A stretch of 64,000 nucleotides of DNA from contig NC_012804.1 in the NCBI RefSeq assembly GCF_000022365.1, positions 310,001-374,000 of the forward strand, read 5' to 3'. This DNA is from Thermococcus gammatolerans EJ3 (GTDB taxonomy: Archaea > Methanobacteriota_B > Thermococci > Thermococcales > Thermococcaceae). The translations under genes were made by a program, and so were the position numbers. Below are positions 1-9,616 of the stretch, piece by piece. The notes under the pieces are model-generated. The model was not told the origin of the DNA, made no database searches, and saw only the letters and a list, made by a program, of their open reading frames with translations. Numbering within the stretch: the first letter of the stretch is position 1; the number at the start of each line of letters is the position of its first letter.

Positions 1-1292
1 AGGAGGTCTGAGAGTATTGAGACCATTGCCATCTCGAACTCTGGCGTTGGGAGACGGTGCTGAAGGGAAAATATCAGCTCGAGAGCTCCCTCAACGTCTG
101 CATCTCTGGAGGATCTAAGCAGAACATCAAGAAGTGACGTGAAGAACTGTGCGGTTCCGGGATAGAGCGAATATATGTCGGCCATCGTTTCCGCGGCAGT
201 TTTTCTCGCCCAGGGATTTCTGCTCTTCAGGAATTCCGCAAGAACGGGAAGCACTGAGTAAGCGTCCGTTGGTGTTAGCTGGGAGGTTACCTTTGAGAGA
301 ACCCAGAGGGCGTCCATTCTCCTCACGGGATCGTCGGAGTGCAGCATTTCCAGGATCATCGACATGACTATCGGATCTATCTTTGCCAGCTCGGCTACGA
401 TATCAGTTTTACCGGCGTCAAGGAGTCTTTCAACGTCATCCGGCCCGTATTCACTTATCTCCAGCTTTTTCTTGAGTTCTTGCTTGGTTAGAATTTCTTC
501 TTCCTCTCCGCTTATCTTCTCCAGCTTCTCGAGGATCAGACTTGCCTTTGAAGCAAGGCGAACGTCATTGCTGATCTCTCTGATTTTTTTCATGGCCTTT
601 ATCTTATTTCTCTTCGTCAGTATTTCCGCTCTGGAAAGCATTCTGTCGAGCGCGAGGAGGGCTCTCTCCTGAATGTATGGATCGATGTGATCAAGAAGAT
701 CGGCCATGTTGTCAAAGATCTCGTTGAATATCCTCTTATCCTCCGTTCTCGCTGCCATCTCGGTAAGGGCGGCGATAGCAGCACTCTGAACCTGTCTATC
801 CTTTGAAGATTTTATAAGGGAGAACAGCCATCCTATTAATTTTCTTGCCAGTTTGAGGACTTTAGCACCTGCTTTTCCAAGACCTTCTGAAGCGTACTCA
901 CTTAGTAGGGGGGCACCTCTCTTGATTATGTCCATAAGGGCATCGGTGACAAGCTCGTACTGATTCTCGTCCAGTTCCTCCTTCTCTAGGAGAAGGTTGA
1001 GGACCTCTATAGCCTTGAGGGAGACCCTCTCGTCCTTGTCCTTGGCGAGCTCCACGATATCCTCTACCACCTCGGTTACCTTCCTCCGATCCAGCGTGCC
1101 CCTCTTTATCATCTCCTTGATGACCTGAAGCGCGTTGGTTTTCACGATGGGGTTCTTGTCCCTTAAAAGTTCCTTAACAATATGGAACGCTTCGTCATAG
1201 TTCTCGGCAAGAGCGACAACTTCTTTTATGTTCCAGGAGAGAAGATCCTCCCTAATGCCACTTTTTTCGATTATCACTTCTTCCTTCTGCAT
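1..1292 (-). CDS. HEAT-repeat protein (3' end outside window)
   Basis: The leftward frame opens at an ATG (MQKEEVIIEK) and runs off the window edge, so about 430 N-terminal codons are visible and the C-terminus is missing. The translation is almost all helical, with repeating units of about 40 residues such as RDKNPIVKTNALQVI, KDERVSLKAIEVL and SDDPVRRMDALWVL. These are typical HEAT/armadillo-like units that form a solenoid for protein-protein contacts. There is no signal peptide or membrane segment, so it is probably cytoplasmic. Its partner cannot be told from the sequence. It lies downstream of pyrC-pyrK on the same strand, with a gap of about 50 bases. Confidence 0.85.
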   Translation of the reverse strand, partial: MQKEEVIIEKSGIREDLLSWNIKEVVALAENYDEAFHIVKELLRDKNPIVKTNALQVIKEMIKRGTLDRRKVTEVVEDIVELAKDKDERVSLKAIEVLNLLLEKEELDENQYELVTDALMDIIKRGAPLLSEYASEGLGKAGAKVLKLARKLIGWLFSLIKSSKDRQVQSAAIAALTEMAARTEDKRIFNEIFDNMADLLDHIDPYIQERALLALDRMLSRAEILTKRNKIKAMKKIREISNDVRLASKASLILEKLEKISGEEEEILTKQELKKKLEISEYGPDDVERLLDAGKTDIVAELAKIDPIVMSMILEMLHSDDPVRRMDALWVLSKVTSQLTPTDAYSVLPVLAEFLKSRNPWARKTAAETMADIYSLYPGTAQFFTSLLDVLLRSSRDADVEGALELIFSLQHRLPTPEFEMAMVSILSDL

Positions 1293-1344
1293 TGAAGGCC
1301 CCCGGATTCATTTTACGGCCCTTTATGATTTAAGCTTTCGGTTG

Positions 1345-2046
1345 TTACATTACCCCTCTCAGCTTTTCTCCCTCGAACACTGGACCGTCACGACACACGA
1401 GGTACTTCCCGAGGTTGCAGGAACCGCAGACGCCAATTCCGCACTTCATGTAGCGCTCCGCCGAGACCTGGACGTTTTCGTAGTCCATGATCCTCAGAAC
1501 AGCCTTGAGCATCGGTTCTGGACCGCAAGCGTAAACCCCATCGAACTCTCCCCTTCTCTCCGCCAAAACGTCCGTTGGGAAGCCTTTTTTGCCGGCCGAG
1601 CCATCGTCGGTAGTGATTACAACCTCGTCCACGTAGTCCTCGATATCGAGGAGGGCCAGTTCTTCCTTCGAGCGGGCGCCGTAGATTAGCGTTATCCCCT
1701 CAAACTCATTTCTCCAGGCCCTTACAAGCGCGTAGAGCGGTGGAATGCCAATTCCCCCTGAAACGAGCGCTACTCTGTTCCATTTTCTCTCAAAGCCTCT
1801 CCCGTAGGGCCCGCGAATCCAGAGTCTATCCCCCTCCTGCAACTCGAAGAGCCTCGACGTGAATGGCCCGACGCGTTTAATCACGAGCAGGTCCTTCCAG
1901 GCCAGGCTGAAGGGCTTCTCGCCAACCCCTGGAAGCCAGACCATGACGAACTGTCCCGGCGTGAAGTCGAACCCCTTTGAGAGCCTGAAGGCCCTAACGT
2001 TCTTTGCAACCTCCCAGGTCTCCCTCAGCTCAACCACGCTGTACAT
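1345..2046 (-). CDS. pyrK: Dihydroorotate dehydrogenase electron-transfer subunit PyrK
   Basis: This 233-residue ferredoxin-reductase-like protein passes electrons from the PyrD flavin to NAD+ in pyrimidine synthesis. An N-terminal FAD-binding barrel carries KPFSLA. A nucleotide-binding half follows with GGIGIPPLYAL and ACGPEPML. At the C-terminus Cys202, Cys207, Cys210 and Cys218 have the C-x4-C-x2-C-x7-C spacing of the PyrK [2Fe-2S] cluster. The start overlaps the end of pyrC by 17 bases, so the two genes are translationally coupled. The PyrD partner is not adjacent but lies about 24 kb away in this window. Confidence 0.92.
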   Translation of the reverse strand: MYSVVELRETWEVAKNVRAFRLSKGFDFTPGQFVMVWLPGVGEKPFSLAWKDLLVIKRVGPFTSRLFELQEGDRLWIRGPYGRGFERKWNRVALVSGGIGIPPLYALVRAWRNEFEGITLIYGARSKEELALLDIEDYVDEVVITTDDGSAGKKGFPTDVLAERRGEFDGVYACGPEPMLKAVLRIMDYENVQVSAERYMKCGIGVCGSCNLGKYLVCRDGPVFEGEKLRGVM

Positions 2047-3253
2047 TCAAACGAACCCCCTCCGGTTTTCCTACGATTTCACCATCCTCCATAACGACTC
2101 TTCCGCGGAGAATCGTCATCACGACCTTCCCCTTCAGCTTCCTTCCTTCCCAGGGGCTCCATTTGGCCTTTGTATAGAGTTCCTCCGGTTTGACAGTCCA
2201 CTCCCGCTTAAGGTCAACGACCGTAAATGTGGCCTCGTTTCCGATGGCAAAGTCCCGTCCCCTGATTCCGAAAACCTTAACCGGGTTGTCGTGCATTTTC
2301 TTCACGATGTCAAAGACGCTTATGATCCCCCTGTTGGCCGCATCGAGGAGCAAAGCTACCTCAGTCTCAAGGCCCGGAATCCCCGCCGTTCCCGCTTCCT
2401 TGTCCTCCACTGTGTGTGGCGCGTGGTCGCTCGCTATTATCGGAATCCGGGAAAAGTTCTCCCAGAGCGCCTTAACGTGCTCCTCCGTCCTCAGCGGAGG
2501 ATAGACCTTCAGGAGTGGGTTTCTCTTGTAGTCCTCCCTCGTTAGGAACAGGTGGTGTGGGGTAACCTCAAAGCTCACCCAGGGAAGGTTTCTTTGAAGT
2601 ATTGCTTCAATCCCTCCTCTCGTTGAGACGTGGCAGATGTTGAGGGGCTTTTTAAGCTTTTCAGCACTCTCAAGGGCCCTTTTTATAGCTACTTCCTCGG
2701 CCCTGGATGGTCTCTCTGGGTTCTCCCTGATTAGCTCCGCATCTTCCGCGTGGACGCTTAAAACGCCTGGCGAGCAGGCGTAGTCGCCCTCAAAATCTCC
2801 CGAGTAAATCCCACCCGTTGAGGCCCCCATAAAGGCCTTGTAGAAGTCGGCCCCGGCCTTTCTGGCCTCTTCGCAGTTGCTCCTTATCAGAAAGCCGAGG
2901 GCATAGTCGGTGTAGGCCTTCCTCTGGAAGAGCTCAAGACGTTTTTCAAATGTCTTCGAGTCCATGACCGGCGGCTTTGTGTTGGGCATGTCCAAAACGG
3001 CCGTGATTCCTCCATGTAGAGCAGCCTTCGTCCCGCTCTCAACGGTTTCTTTTTCCTTCTGCTCGAAGTCCCTTAGGTGGACGTGGGTGTCTATTAAACC
3101 TGGCAGGATTAGATACTGGGAAAGGTCTATCGTTTCTTCTCCAGGGATTTTACGCGCGTAAATAGCAGATATCCTGCCTTCGTCAATTCCTATACTTCCT
3201 CTCACGACTTCTCCTTTGAGCGTGAACTTTCCGGTCAAAACGAGCTCGTGCAT
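2030..3253 (-). CDS. pyrC: Dihydroorotase
   Basis: This is a 407-residue amidohydrolase-fold enzyme that closes carbamoyl-aspartate to dihydroorotate, the third step of pyrimidine synthesis. The metal-binding motifs are visible in order: DTHVHLRD near residue 60, SVHAED, NICHVST and ASDHAPH. DMPNTKPP is the usual dihydroorotase substrate-loop sequence. Length is normal for the family. It is the first gene of the pyrC-pyrK pair. A TATA-like element lies about 30 bases before the ATG, which suggests a very short leader. Confidence 0.95.
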   Translation of the reverse strand: MHELVLTGKFTLKGEVVRGSIGIDEGRISAIYARKIPGEETIDLSQYLILPGLIDTHVHLRDFEQKEKETVESGTKAALHGGITAVLDMPNTKPPVMDSKTFEKRLELFQRKAYTDYALGFLIRSNCEEARKAGADFYKAFMGASTGGIYSGDFEGDYACSPGVLSVHAEDAELIRENPERPSRAEEVAIKRALESAEKLKKPLNICHVSTRGGIEAILQRNLPWVSFEVTPHHLFLTREDYKRNPLLKVYPPLRTEEHVKALWENFSRIPIIASDHAPHTVEDKEAGTAGIPGLETEVALLLDAANRGIISVFDIVKKMHDNPVKVFGIRGRDFAIGNEATFTVVDLKREWTVKPEELYTKAKWSPWEGRKLKGKVVMTILRGRVVMEDGEIVGKPEGVRLNVQRG

Positions 3254-3282
3254 TGAAGCCCGCGTTGAGTTGGTTCTAGTTC

Positions 3283-3292
3283 GTTAAAACCT
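3283..3292 (-). promoter_or_regulatory. Probable TATA box of pyrC-pyrK
   Basis: On the minus strand AAGGTTTTAAC sits about 30 bases before the pyrC ATG. This is the spacing expected for an archaeal TATA box followed by a near-leaderless transcript. Confidence 0.5.
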
Positions 3293-3470
3293 TTACGTTT
3301 GTATCGACCGTCAGCTTTCTCCTTTTCGTCAATTGACGCCCTAAGGCTTTATCCCTGGGGGTGATAGCCTTCTGAGTATCGTAATCCTTAAAAGGGATCA
3401 GATGTATAAACTAATGCTGCCATGGCCTAGAGAAGGCAGACTTGCCAAAACTGAAAGGAGGCAGTGGAAT

Positions 3471-5939
3471 ATGAACAGGAAGGTTTTCAGTTTGTTTATA
3501 ATAGGATTGATGGTGTTTAGTGTTTTCTTTGTGCGCCCGGCTGCAGCGTACAGCGACGACGACTACATTAAATTCGCCCTCCAGGCATTCGAGACCAAGT
3601 ACTACAAAACCGCTGAGGATCTCGACGGGATCCTCGACATGACCCTTGATGACTCAGCATACTTGACCTCATACTTCACCCACGAGTTCAACAACAAGAC
3701 CTTTGATGTTACGAACCCTGACCAGTTCTGGGATCTTGCGAAGATCAACATGGGTCTCGGTATCTTCGAGAGCCCGCGTGTCTTCCTCGTCGAGACCTGG
3801 ACTTTCTTCCCGGCCAACAAGGAGAGAGTTAAGGAGATAGTCTCAGACCCCAACGTCGGTCTCGGAACCCGCTGGAGCCCGATGACCGCCAAGACCCCTG
3901 ACGGAAAGCTCAAGATCGCCCAGTTCGCCTCAACCGGAGCCATGTTCATGAGCGCCTTCAACCCCGTTGGAGGTCTCAACGACGTTTACAGCGTTAGGGT
4001 CTCAACCCTCGTCACCGACTATGGTGGAGCCACCAACTTCGACGGTATTTACTCCCCGTACAGGTGCACCTGGGAGATCGACAAGACCCCAGGTAAGGTT
4101 CCGGACGATGCCGTTATCTACAACCAGACCCAGGGCTGGATTGCTGCTCACAAAGGCGAGGACTACAAGGTTAAGGTCACCTACACCTGTGACGTTGGCG
4201 AGTGGCACAACGGCGTCAAGGGAAGCATCGACGACATAAAGAACTACATTGCCTTCTACTACGCCTGGGCCTATGAAGACTATCCTGGAGACCCGTACTA
4301 TGATGAGGGACTCTCCTCAACGGCAGCTGGTCTCCAGAACATCCTCGGTTTCGAGTTCACCGACAACGGTTACACCGTTTACGGTAAGTACGTCCACCCG
4401 CTCGCCGACGACCAGATAGCGGCTTACTACATGTTCTACCCGAGCCTCCCGTGGGAGCTCTACTGGGCTATGGGCGAGCTCGTCGCCAACTCCAAGAAGT
4501 ACGGCATCGACAAGACTTACTCCTTCAGCAGCTCCGGTGAGGGAATACTCTGGCTTGACCTCCTCACCAAGGAGCACGATCAAGACATCATCAAGATAAT
4601 GGACGCCATCATGAACGGTGACTTCAAGGGCAACGTGACTGACATCGACTGGAACGCTGCCACCGACAGGTTCAACGCCGACAAGCAGTTCTTCAACAAC
4701 TACGGCAACCTCTTCATAAGCAACGGTCCGTACAAGCTCGTCAAGTACGACCCGAACGCCCTCTACCTCAAGCTCGAGAAGTTCACCGGCGAGAGGAACG
4801 TCCTCGGTAAGGACAGCGGACTTCCGATTGACCCGGTTCCGGACGTCATCGAGTACATTGGTGTTCAGGGTCAGGAGACCGTCATACTCCAGATCGCCAA
4901 GGGCGAGTACGACATTGGAATGTTCGCCTTCCCGTCCGGTGTTTACAGCGGTCTCGGTGAGGACGTCATAAGCAAGCTCAAGCTCTTCAAGAGCGCCAGC
5001 TCCTACAACGAGCTGACCGTTAACGACTGGCACGACCCGGACAAGGACGCTCCGATCGTCACCGTTGGTGACAACGTTTACTTCAACCCGTTCGCCGTCA
5101 GGGAGATCCGCTATGCCCTCAACTGGCTCGTCAGCAGGGACTATATCGTGCAGAACATCTACCAGGGTAGCGGCAAGGCTATGCTTGGCTGCATCAGGCC
5201 GAGCCACCCGGCCGACAAGTACTTCGAGCCTGTTTACCAGGCCCTTGGAATGAGCACCGCCGGAGACGAGGACTACGCACTCTACCTCCTCAACGAGGGT
5301 ATGGAGAAGGCCAAGGAGCAGGTTGCCAAGTACGGCCACACCCTCGAGAGGAAGGCTGACGGTTACTGGTACTTCGACGGCAAGCCGGTCACCATTAAGT
5401 TCATCATCCGTATCGAGGACGAGAGGAAGGAGATCGGTCTCTACGTCTCCAAGCTCCTTGAGGACAAGTTCGGCTTCAAGGTTGAGAAGCTCCTCTGGGA
5501 CAGGAAGAAGGCTGGTGCCGTAGTCTTTGCTGAGGATCCAGCCAACTACAAGTGGAACCTCTACACCGGTGGTTGGGGTACCAGCGGTCTGCCGAGCCAG
5601 TGGGTTGACGGTTACATGGCGTTCTTCTACACCAACTGGTACGGATGGACTCCGAACGGCATGGGTCCGGAGCACGGTCACAAGAACACCGTTACCGTCA
5701 GGGAGTTCCTGACGTTCGTTGGCAAGCTCAACGCTCCTCCGGAGACCACCACAACAACCACGACCACAACGTCAGGTGGCGGCGAGACCACGACAACGAC
5801 CTCAGGAGGAGGCGAGACCACGACTACTACGACCACTACTACGACTACGACGACTTCTGAGGGCGGTGGAGGCATCTGTGGTCCAGCGGCCCTCATAGGC
5901 CTCGCAATAATCCCACTCCTCCTCAGGAGGAGAAAGTGA
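3471..5939 (+). CDS. Oligopeptide-type ABC transporter substrate-binding protein, CGP-CTERM anchored
   Basis: This is a family 5 (dipeptide/oligopeptide) extracellular binding protein of 822 residues. The ATG at 3471 is chosen because GGAGG lies about 10 bases before it and a clear signal peptide follows (MNRKVFSLFIIGLMVFSVFF...AAA). An in-frame start 69 bases upstream would bury the signal. The body has family 5 features (NWLVSRDYIVQNIYQG, then a C-terminal lobe). It ends in a Thr-rich linker and ICGPAALIGLAIIPLLLRRRK, a textbook CGP-CTERM membrane-anchoring signal of Thermococcales. At more than 800 residues it is longer than bacterial DppA (about 500). It heads a five-gene transporter operon. 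Peptides are the likely substrate, but oligosaccharides are possible for this family in hyperthermophiles. Confidence 0.92.
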   Translation: MNRKVFSLFIIGLMVFSVFFVRPAAAYSDDDYIKFALQAFETKYYKTAEDLDGILDMTLDDSAYLTSYFTHEFNNKTFDVTNPDQFWDLAKINMGLGIFESPRVFLVETWTFFPANKERVKEIVSDPNVGLGTRWSPMTAKTPDGKLKIAQFASTGAMFMSAFNPVGGLNDVYSVRVSTLVTDYGGATNFDGIYSPYRCTWEIDKTPGKVPDDAVIYNQTQGWIAAHKGEDYKVKVTYTCDVGEWHNGVKGSIDDIKNYIAFYYAWAYEDYPGDPYYDEGLSSTAAGLQNILGFEFTDNGYTVYGKYVHPLADDQIAAYYMFYPSLPWELYWAMGELVANSKKYGIDKTYSFSSSGEGILWLDLLTKEHDQDIIKIMDAIMNGDFKGNVTDIDWNAATDRFNADKQFFNNYGNLFISNGPYKLVKYDPNALYLKLEKFTGERNVLGKDSGLPIDPVPDVIEYIGVQGQETVILQIAKGEYDIGMFAFPSGVYSGLGEDVISKLKLFKSASSYNELTVNDWHDPDKDAPIVTVGDNVYFNPFAVREIRYALNWLVSRDYIVQNIYQGSGKAMLGCIRPSHPADKYFEPVYQALGMSTAGDEDYALYLLNEGMEKAKEQVAKYGHTLERKADGYWYFDGKPVTIKFIIRIEDERKEIGLYVSKLLEDKFGFKVEKLLWDRKKAGAVVFAEDPANYKWNLYTGGWGTSGLPSQWVDGYMAFFYTNWYGWTPNGMGPEHGHKNTVTVREFLTFVGKLNAPPETTTTTTTTTSGGGETTTTTSGGGETTTTTTTTTTTTTSEGGGGICGPAALIGLAIIPLLLRRRK
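5745..5855 (+). repeat. Low-complexity Thr/Gly linker repeat
   Basis: An ACN-codon-rich tract encodes runs of 5 to 13 threonines separated by SGGGE, directly before the CGP-CTERM helix. Such stalks are probably O-glycosylated spacers that hold the binding domain away from the membrane. Run length is likely to vary between strains. Confidence 0.85.
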
Positions 5940-6102
5940 CCCCCTTTCCCCTCTTTTTGTTTCTCCATTCTGGAGCTTGAGTTCACTCGTCGTCCATGAC
6001 TATTCTGGTGCAAATGTTCATTTGTGTTCAGTAAGGTATTTAAAGCCGGTTTTACAAGACTGAAAAAGATCACCTCAGATTCCAAGCGTGGAGGTGCCTA
6101 AA

Positions 6103-7146
6103 ATGGGATATGGGAAGTACCTCGTCTTTAGAATTATAAACGCCCTTATTGTTTTGATTATTGCAACCTTTATAATGTCCGCCCTTTTCGTGAAGGTTAC
6201 GATCGACCAGAACGAGGCCAACATGAGGGAAGCTTTGCGTGCGTGGGATCAAACTACGGGCAAGCAGATAAGGCAGACCCTTGGGGATGAAGTGTACAAG
6301 GAGAAGCGGAAGGAATACGAGAAAAAGCTACGCGAGCAGTACAACCTTGACAAGGGATACTGGGGTCAGGTGCTCGAAAAAACTTGGAGATCTTTGAAAT
6401 GGGACTTCGGAAAGAGCCAGTTGACGATAGGCGGAACCAATGATGTCCGGAAGATCATTCTCATGTACCTTCCAAGGAGTATAATCCTCTTCACGACAGC
6501 TTCAATAATAACGATGATACTGGGAATTTTCCTCGGCGTCCGTGCCGCCAACAACCCGGGGAGCCTCTTTGACAGGAGTCTGTCTATCTTCGCCCTCGTT
6601 ACATACAGTCTCCCCCTCTGGTGGACTGGGATGATGTTCATCCTGATCTTTGCGTACAAGCTGGGGTGGTTCCCGCTGAGCTCCAACTTCATGCCAACGG
6701 ACACGATCTGGGACAAAATCCACAAGCTGGCCCTTCCAATTCTCACGTACGTTTTTGTCGCCTTTGGTGGCTGGGCGTGGACAACGAGAAACATCATGAT
6801 CGGTACACTCCAGGAGGACTTCATTATGGCGGCCAGGGCAAAGGGCCTTCCAGAGAGGAAGGTCATCTACGGCCACGCCCTCCGTGCCGCGGCGCCCCCG
6901 ATAGTCACTATGGTTATCTTCTCACTCCTCGGATCCCTCGGTGGTGCCATCATCAGTGAGCAGGTCTTCCAGTATCCAGGGATGGGGATGCTGTACTGGC
7001 AGGCACTCAACCAGAGTGAAGTCAACATAGTTATTGGACTGACCTACTTCTCGGTCGTGCTCTACCTTGCCGGTGTCGTGCTCGCTGACATGATCTACGG
7101 ATTCCTCGACCCGCGTGTTAAGGTTGGTGCATCCGCTAAGATGTGA
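6103..7146 (+). CDS. dppB: Oligopeptide ABC transporter permease (DppB-like)
   Basis: This is a 347-residue inner-membrane permease. The ATG at 6103 is preferred over an upstream GTG because GGAGGTG precedes it by 6 bases. An N-terminal helix (YLVFRIINALIVLIIATFIMSALF) is followed by an extracytoplasmic stretch of about 95 charged residues. The BPD_transp_1 core follows, with the coupling motif EDFIMAARAKGLPERKVIYGHALR that contacts the ATPases. It lies about 160 bases after the binding protein gene and 11 bases before the second permease gene. Confidence 0.92.
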   Translation: MGYGKYLVFRIINALIVLIIATFIMSALFVKVTIDQNEANMREALRAWDQTTGKQIRQTLGDEVYKEKRKEYEKKLREQYNLDKGYWGQVLEKTWRSLKWDFGKSQLTIGGTNDVRKIILMYLPRSIILFTTASIITMILGIFLGVRAANNPGSLFDRSLSIFALVTYSLPLWWTGMMFILIFAYKLGWFPLSSNFMPTDTIWDKIHKLALPILTYVFVAFGGWAWTTRNIMIGTLQEDFIMAARAKGLPERKVIYGHALRAAAPPIVTMVIFSLLGSLGGAIISEQVFQYPGMGMLYWQALNQSEVNIVIGLTYFSVVLYLAGVVLADMIYGFLDPRVKVGASAKM

Positions 7147-7157
7147 GGTGGTATAAA

Positions 7158-8636
7158 ATGAGGTGGGTTGATTTCAAAGAAAGCCTTCAGGATTTCGTCA
7201 ACGAGTTCAAGCGTGAGAAGACCGGAATGCTCGGTCTTGCCCTTCTTATCCTCCTAATTATTGTGGCCGCCGCCGCTCCACTGATAACGATGCCCAACTT
7301 CCCTGAGAAATGGAAGGATCCCCAGTACTGGGAGGAGTATCCCCAGACAGTTCCCCCAACGTGGTACAACAAGTTCACTTCCCACGACCTTATGGGTCAG
7401 GTTGTCTACACTTCAAAGGATCTTCAGATTACCAGAAATGGGAGAACAGTGGAGATAAAGGCTACCTACACCCTTCCTGAGGGCTACTACGATGGTCCTA
7501 AGGGCATAATCATTAAGGGATTCCAGCTCCAAAAATCGGGGGGCACTCCGTTCAAACCCAAGATGAACATATACCTCGACAGACCGGACGGGAAATCAGT
7601 GCAGCTGGTCAACAACAAAGAGGTCAGCTCTGGCATAACAGTGGCCATTGGAAGGGACAGTGAGATAGCCAAGAACGTTTACATGTGGCTGTACGAAACC
7701 ACGACCGGGAAGACCATATCACCCGATGAGGTTCCCCTGAGCGTTATTCTGATACAGGACATGGTCAGACCACTCTTTGCCGTTGTCGATCCCAGCGCCT
7801 ACAAGACCAGCGGAAACGAGAGCGTAGTTGAAGAGATCATTATGAACCCCAAACCCCTTCACGGCACTTACACGCTCAGGATCACTATCAGGGATTACCC
7901 CCAGGCTAAGGTTGACGTAAGCAACATAACGGTTACGTTCCTCGGCCGCGTCTACGGGAACATGGGTACGGACTACCTCGGAAGGGATCTCTGGGGAGCT
8001 ATCGTCTGGGGCAGCAGGATATCCCTGGTCATCGGTATAACAGTTTCCCTCCTGAGCACCATAATAGGGCTCGTTTATGGTGTCACGAGCGCTTATCTCG
8101 GCGGCAACGCTGATGAGATCCTCATGCGTATAAACGAGCTCTTCAGCAGCATACCGTCCCTGCCTATCCTCATCCTCATAGGAGCAACGCTGGGTCACAT
8201 AAGGCTCTCCCTCATAGTGGTGCTACTTGTGGTCTTTGGATGGATGGGAGTGGCTAGGATTTCGCGCAGTATGGCACTGCAGATCAAGGAGCAGACGTAC
8301 ATTGAGGCTGCCAAAGCTCTCGGCGCCGGGACGGGGAGGATAGTCTTCAAGCACATCCTCCCGCAGCTCTTGCCCTACGCCTTCGCGGTTATAGCCCTGG
8401 GTGTGCCCGTAGCGGTCATCAGTGAGGCATCCCTGAGCTTCCTCGGCCTCGGCGATCCAACTCAGGTTACCTGGGGACAGATACTTCACGATGCCCAGAT
8501 GAAGTTCGCGGCGACGAAGGGCTACTGGTGGTGGGTTCTTCCTCCTGGGCTTGGAATAGCCCTAGTTGGCCTGACCTTCGTCCTGATCGGTACGGCGCTT
8601 GATAGGATACTCAACCCGAGGCTTAGGAGGCTGTGA
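7158..8636 (+). CDS. dppC: Oligopeptide ABC transporter permease (DppC-like) with large ectodomain
   Basis: This is a 492-residue permease. GAGGTG at 7145 supports the ATG at 7158. TM1 lies near residues 20-45. The five-helix BPD_transp_1 core starts only after GTDYLGRDLW near residue 275 and has the coupling loop IEAAKALGAGTGRIVFKHIL. The roughly 220 residues between them are predicted extracytoplasmic, beta-rich and soluble. The paralogue at 55.3-56.2 kb (297 residues) lacks this insert. The insert may dock the unusually large binding protein. That is inference. Confidence 0.9.
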   Translation: MRWVDFKESLQDFVNEFKREKTGMLGLALLILLIIVAAAAPLITMPNFPEKWKDPQYWEEYPQTVPPTWYNKFTSHDLMGQVVYTSKDLQITRNGRTVEIKATYTLPEGYYDGPKGIIIKGFQLQKSGGTPFKPKMNIYLDRPDGKSVQLVNNKEVSSGITVAIGRDSEIAKNVYMWLYETTTGKTISPDEVPLSVILIQDMVRPLFAVVDPSAYKTSGNESVVEEIIMNPKPLHGTYTLRITIRDYPQAKVDVSNITVTFLGRVYGNMGTDYLGRDLWGAIVWGSRISLVIGITVSLLSTIIGLVYGVTSAYLGGNADEILMRINELFSSIPSLPILILIGATLGHIRLSLIVVLLVVFGWMGVARISRSMALQIKEQTYIEAAKALGAGTGRIVFKHILPQLLPYAFAVIALGVPVAVISEASLSFLGLGDPTQVTWGQILHDAQMKFAATKGYWWWVLPPGLGIALVGLTFVLIGTALDRILNPRLRRL

Positions 8637-8646
8637 GGTGATTTAA

Positions 8647-9606
8647 ATGGCAAAGAACATCCTCGAGGTTAGAAACCTGAAGATGTATTACTTCACGAAC
8701 AGGGGTATGGTCCGTGCCGTCGACGACATAAGCTTTGACCTCAAAAAAGGAGAAGTCCTGGGACTTGCCGGTGAGAGCGGTTGCGGCAAGTCCTCCCTTG
8801 GTTTTACCCTCATGGGAATGCCAACCCCTCCGGGGAAGATAGTCGACGGAAGCATCAAGATTGACGGCAGGGAAATCGTTGGTCTTCCGGAAGATGTCCT
8901 CAGGAAGGAGATCCGCTGGCAGAAGATTTCGATGATATTCCAGGGAGCCATGAACGCCCTTAACCCAGTTTACACCGTTGGGTACCAGATGATAGAGCCT
9001 TTAGTCCTCCACAAGGGTATGAGCAAGGACGAGGCCCTGGACAGGGCTCAGAAATACCTTGAGCTCGTAGGTCTCGACCCCGAGATCGTCTACCGCTACC
9101 CACACGAGCTGAGCGGTGGTATGAAGCAGCGTGTCATTATAGCTTCCGCCCTCCTGCTTGAGCCCGACGTTGTCATTGCGGACGAGCCAACAACGGCTCT
9201 GGACGTCGTTGTTCAGGCCCAGATCATAAACCTGATGAAGAAGCTGAAGAAGGATCTTGGCCTCTCAATGATATTCATCACCCACGACCTCAGCATCTTG
9301 GCTGAGATCAGTGACAAAGTTGCCATCATGTATGCGGGGAAGATCATTGAGATCGGCGACAGTGAGAAAATATACTACGAGCCCGCTCACCCGTACACAC
9401 AGAAATTACTCGCTTCTATTCCAAGGCTCCATGAGGACGTTGAAAAGCTCGAGTTCATCCCGGGACAGCCGCCCAACCTCATTAACCCGCCGAAGGGCTG
9501 CCGCTTCCACCCGAGGTGCCCCTACGCGATGGACGTTTGTAAGGAGCAGGAGCCTGAACTGAAGGAGATTGATAAGGATCACTATGCCGCATGCTGGCTG
9601 CTGTGA
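8647..9606 (+). CDS. dppD: Oligopeptide ABC transporter ATPase (DppD-like)
   Basis: This 319-residue cytoplasmic ATPase has Walker A GESGCGKSS, signature LSGGMKQRV, Walker B VVIADEPTTALD and switch His ITHDL. The C-terminal oligopeptide/nickel extension carries the Cys cluster seen in this subfamily (CRFHPRCPYAMDVC). It begins 10 bases after the permease stop. GGTG lies before the ATG. It should pair with the next ATPase. Confidence 0.94.
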   Translation: MAKNILEVRNLKMYYFTNRGMVRAVDDISFDLKKGEVLGLAGESGCGKSSLGFTLMGMPTPPGKIVDGSIKIDGREIVGLPEDVLRKEIRWQKISMIFQGAMNALNPVYTVGYQMIEPLVLHKGMSKDEALDRAQKYLELVGLDPEIVYRYPHELSGGMKQRVIIASALLLEPDVVIADEPTTALDVVVQAQIINLMKKLKKDLGLSMIFITHDLSILAEISDKVAIMYAGKIIEIGDSEKIYYEPAHPYTQKLLASIPRLHEDVEKLEFIPGQPPNLINPPKGCRFHPRCPYAMDVCKEQEPELKEIDKDHYAACWLL

Positions 9607-9616
9607 GGTGTGAGAA

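Noticed and set aside
3330-3385. Possible C/D box RNA (GTGATAG followed by CTGAG)
   Set aside because: Only fragments of boxes are present and there is no second C'/D pair. The region is better explained as the leader of the transporter operon.
4317-5681. Open frame of 454 codons on the minus strand inside the binding-protein gene
   Set aside because: It is rich in Val, Leu and Glu, the usual antisense shadow of the strong GC bias at the third position of the real gene. It lacks a ribosome site and any motif.
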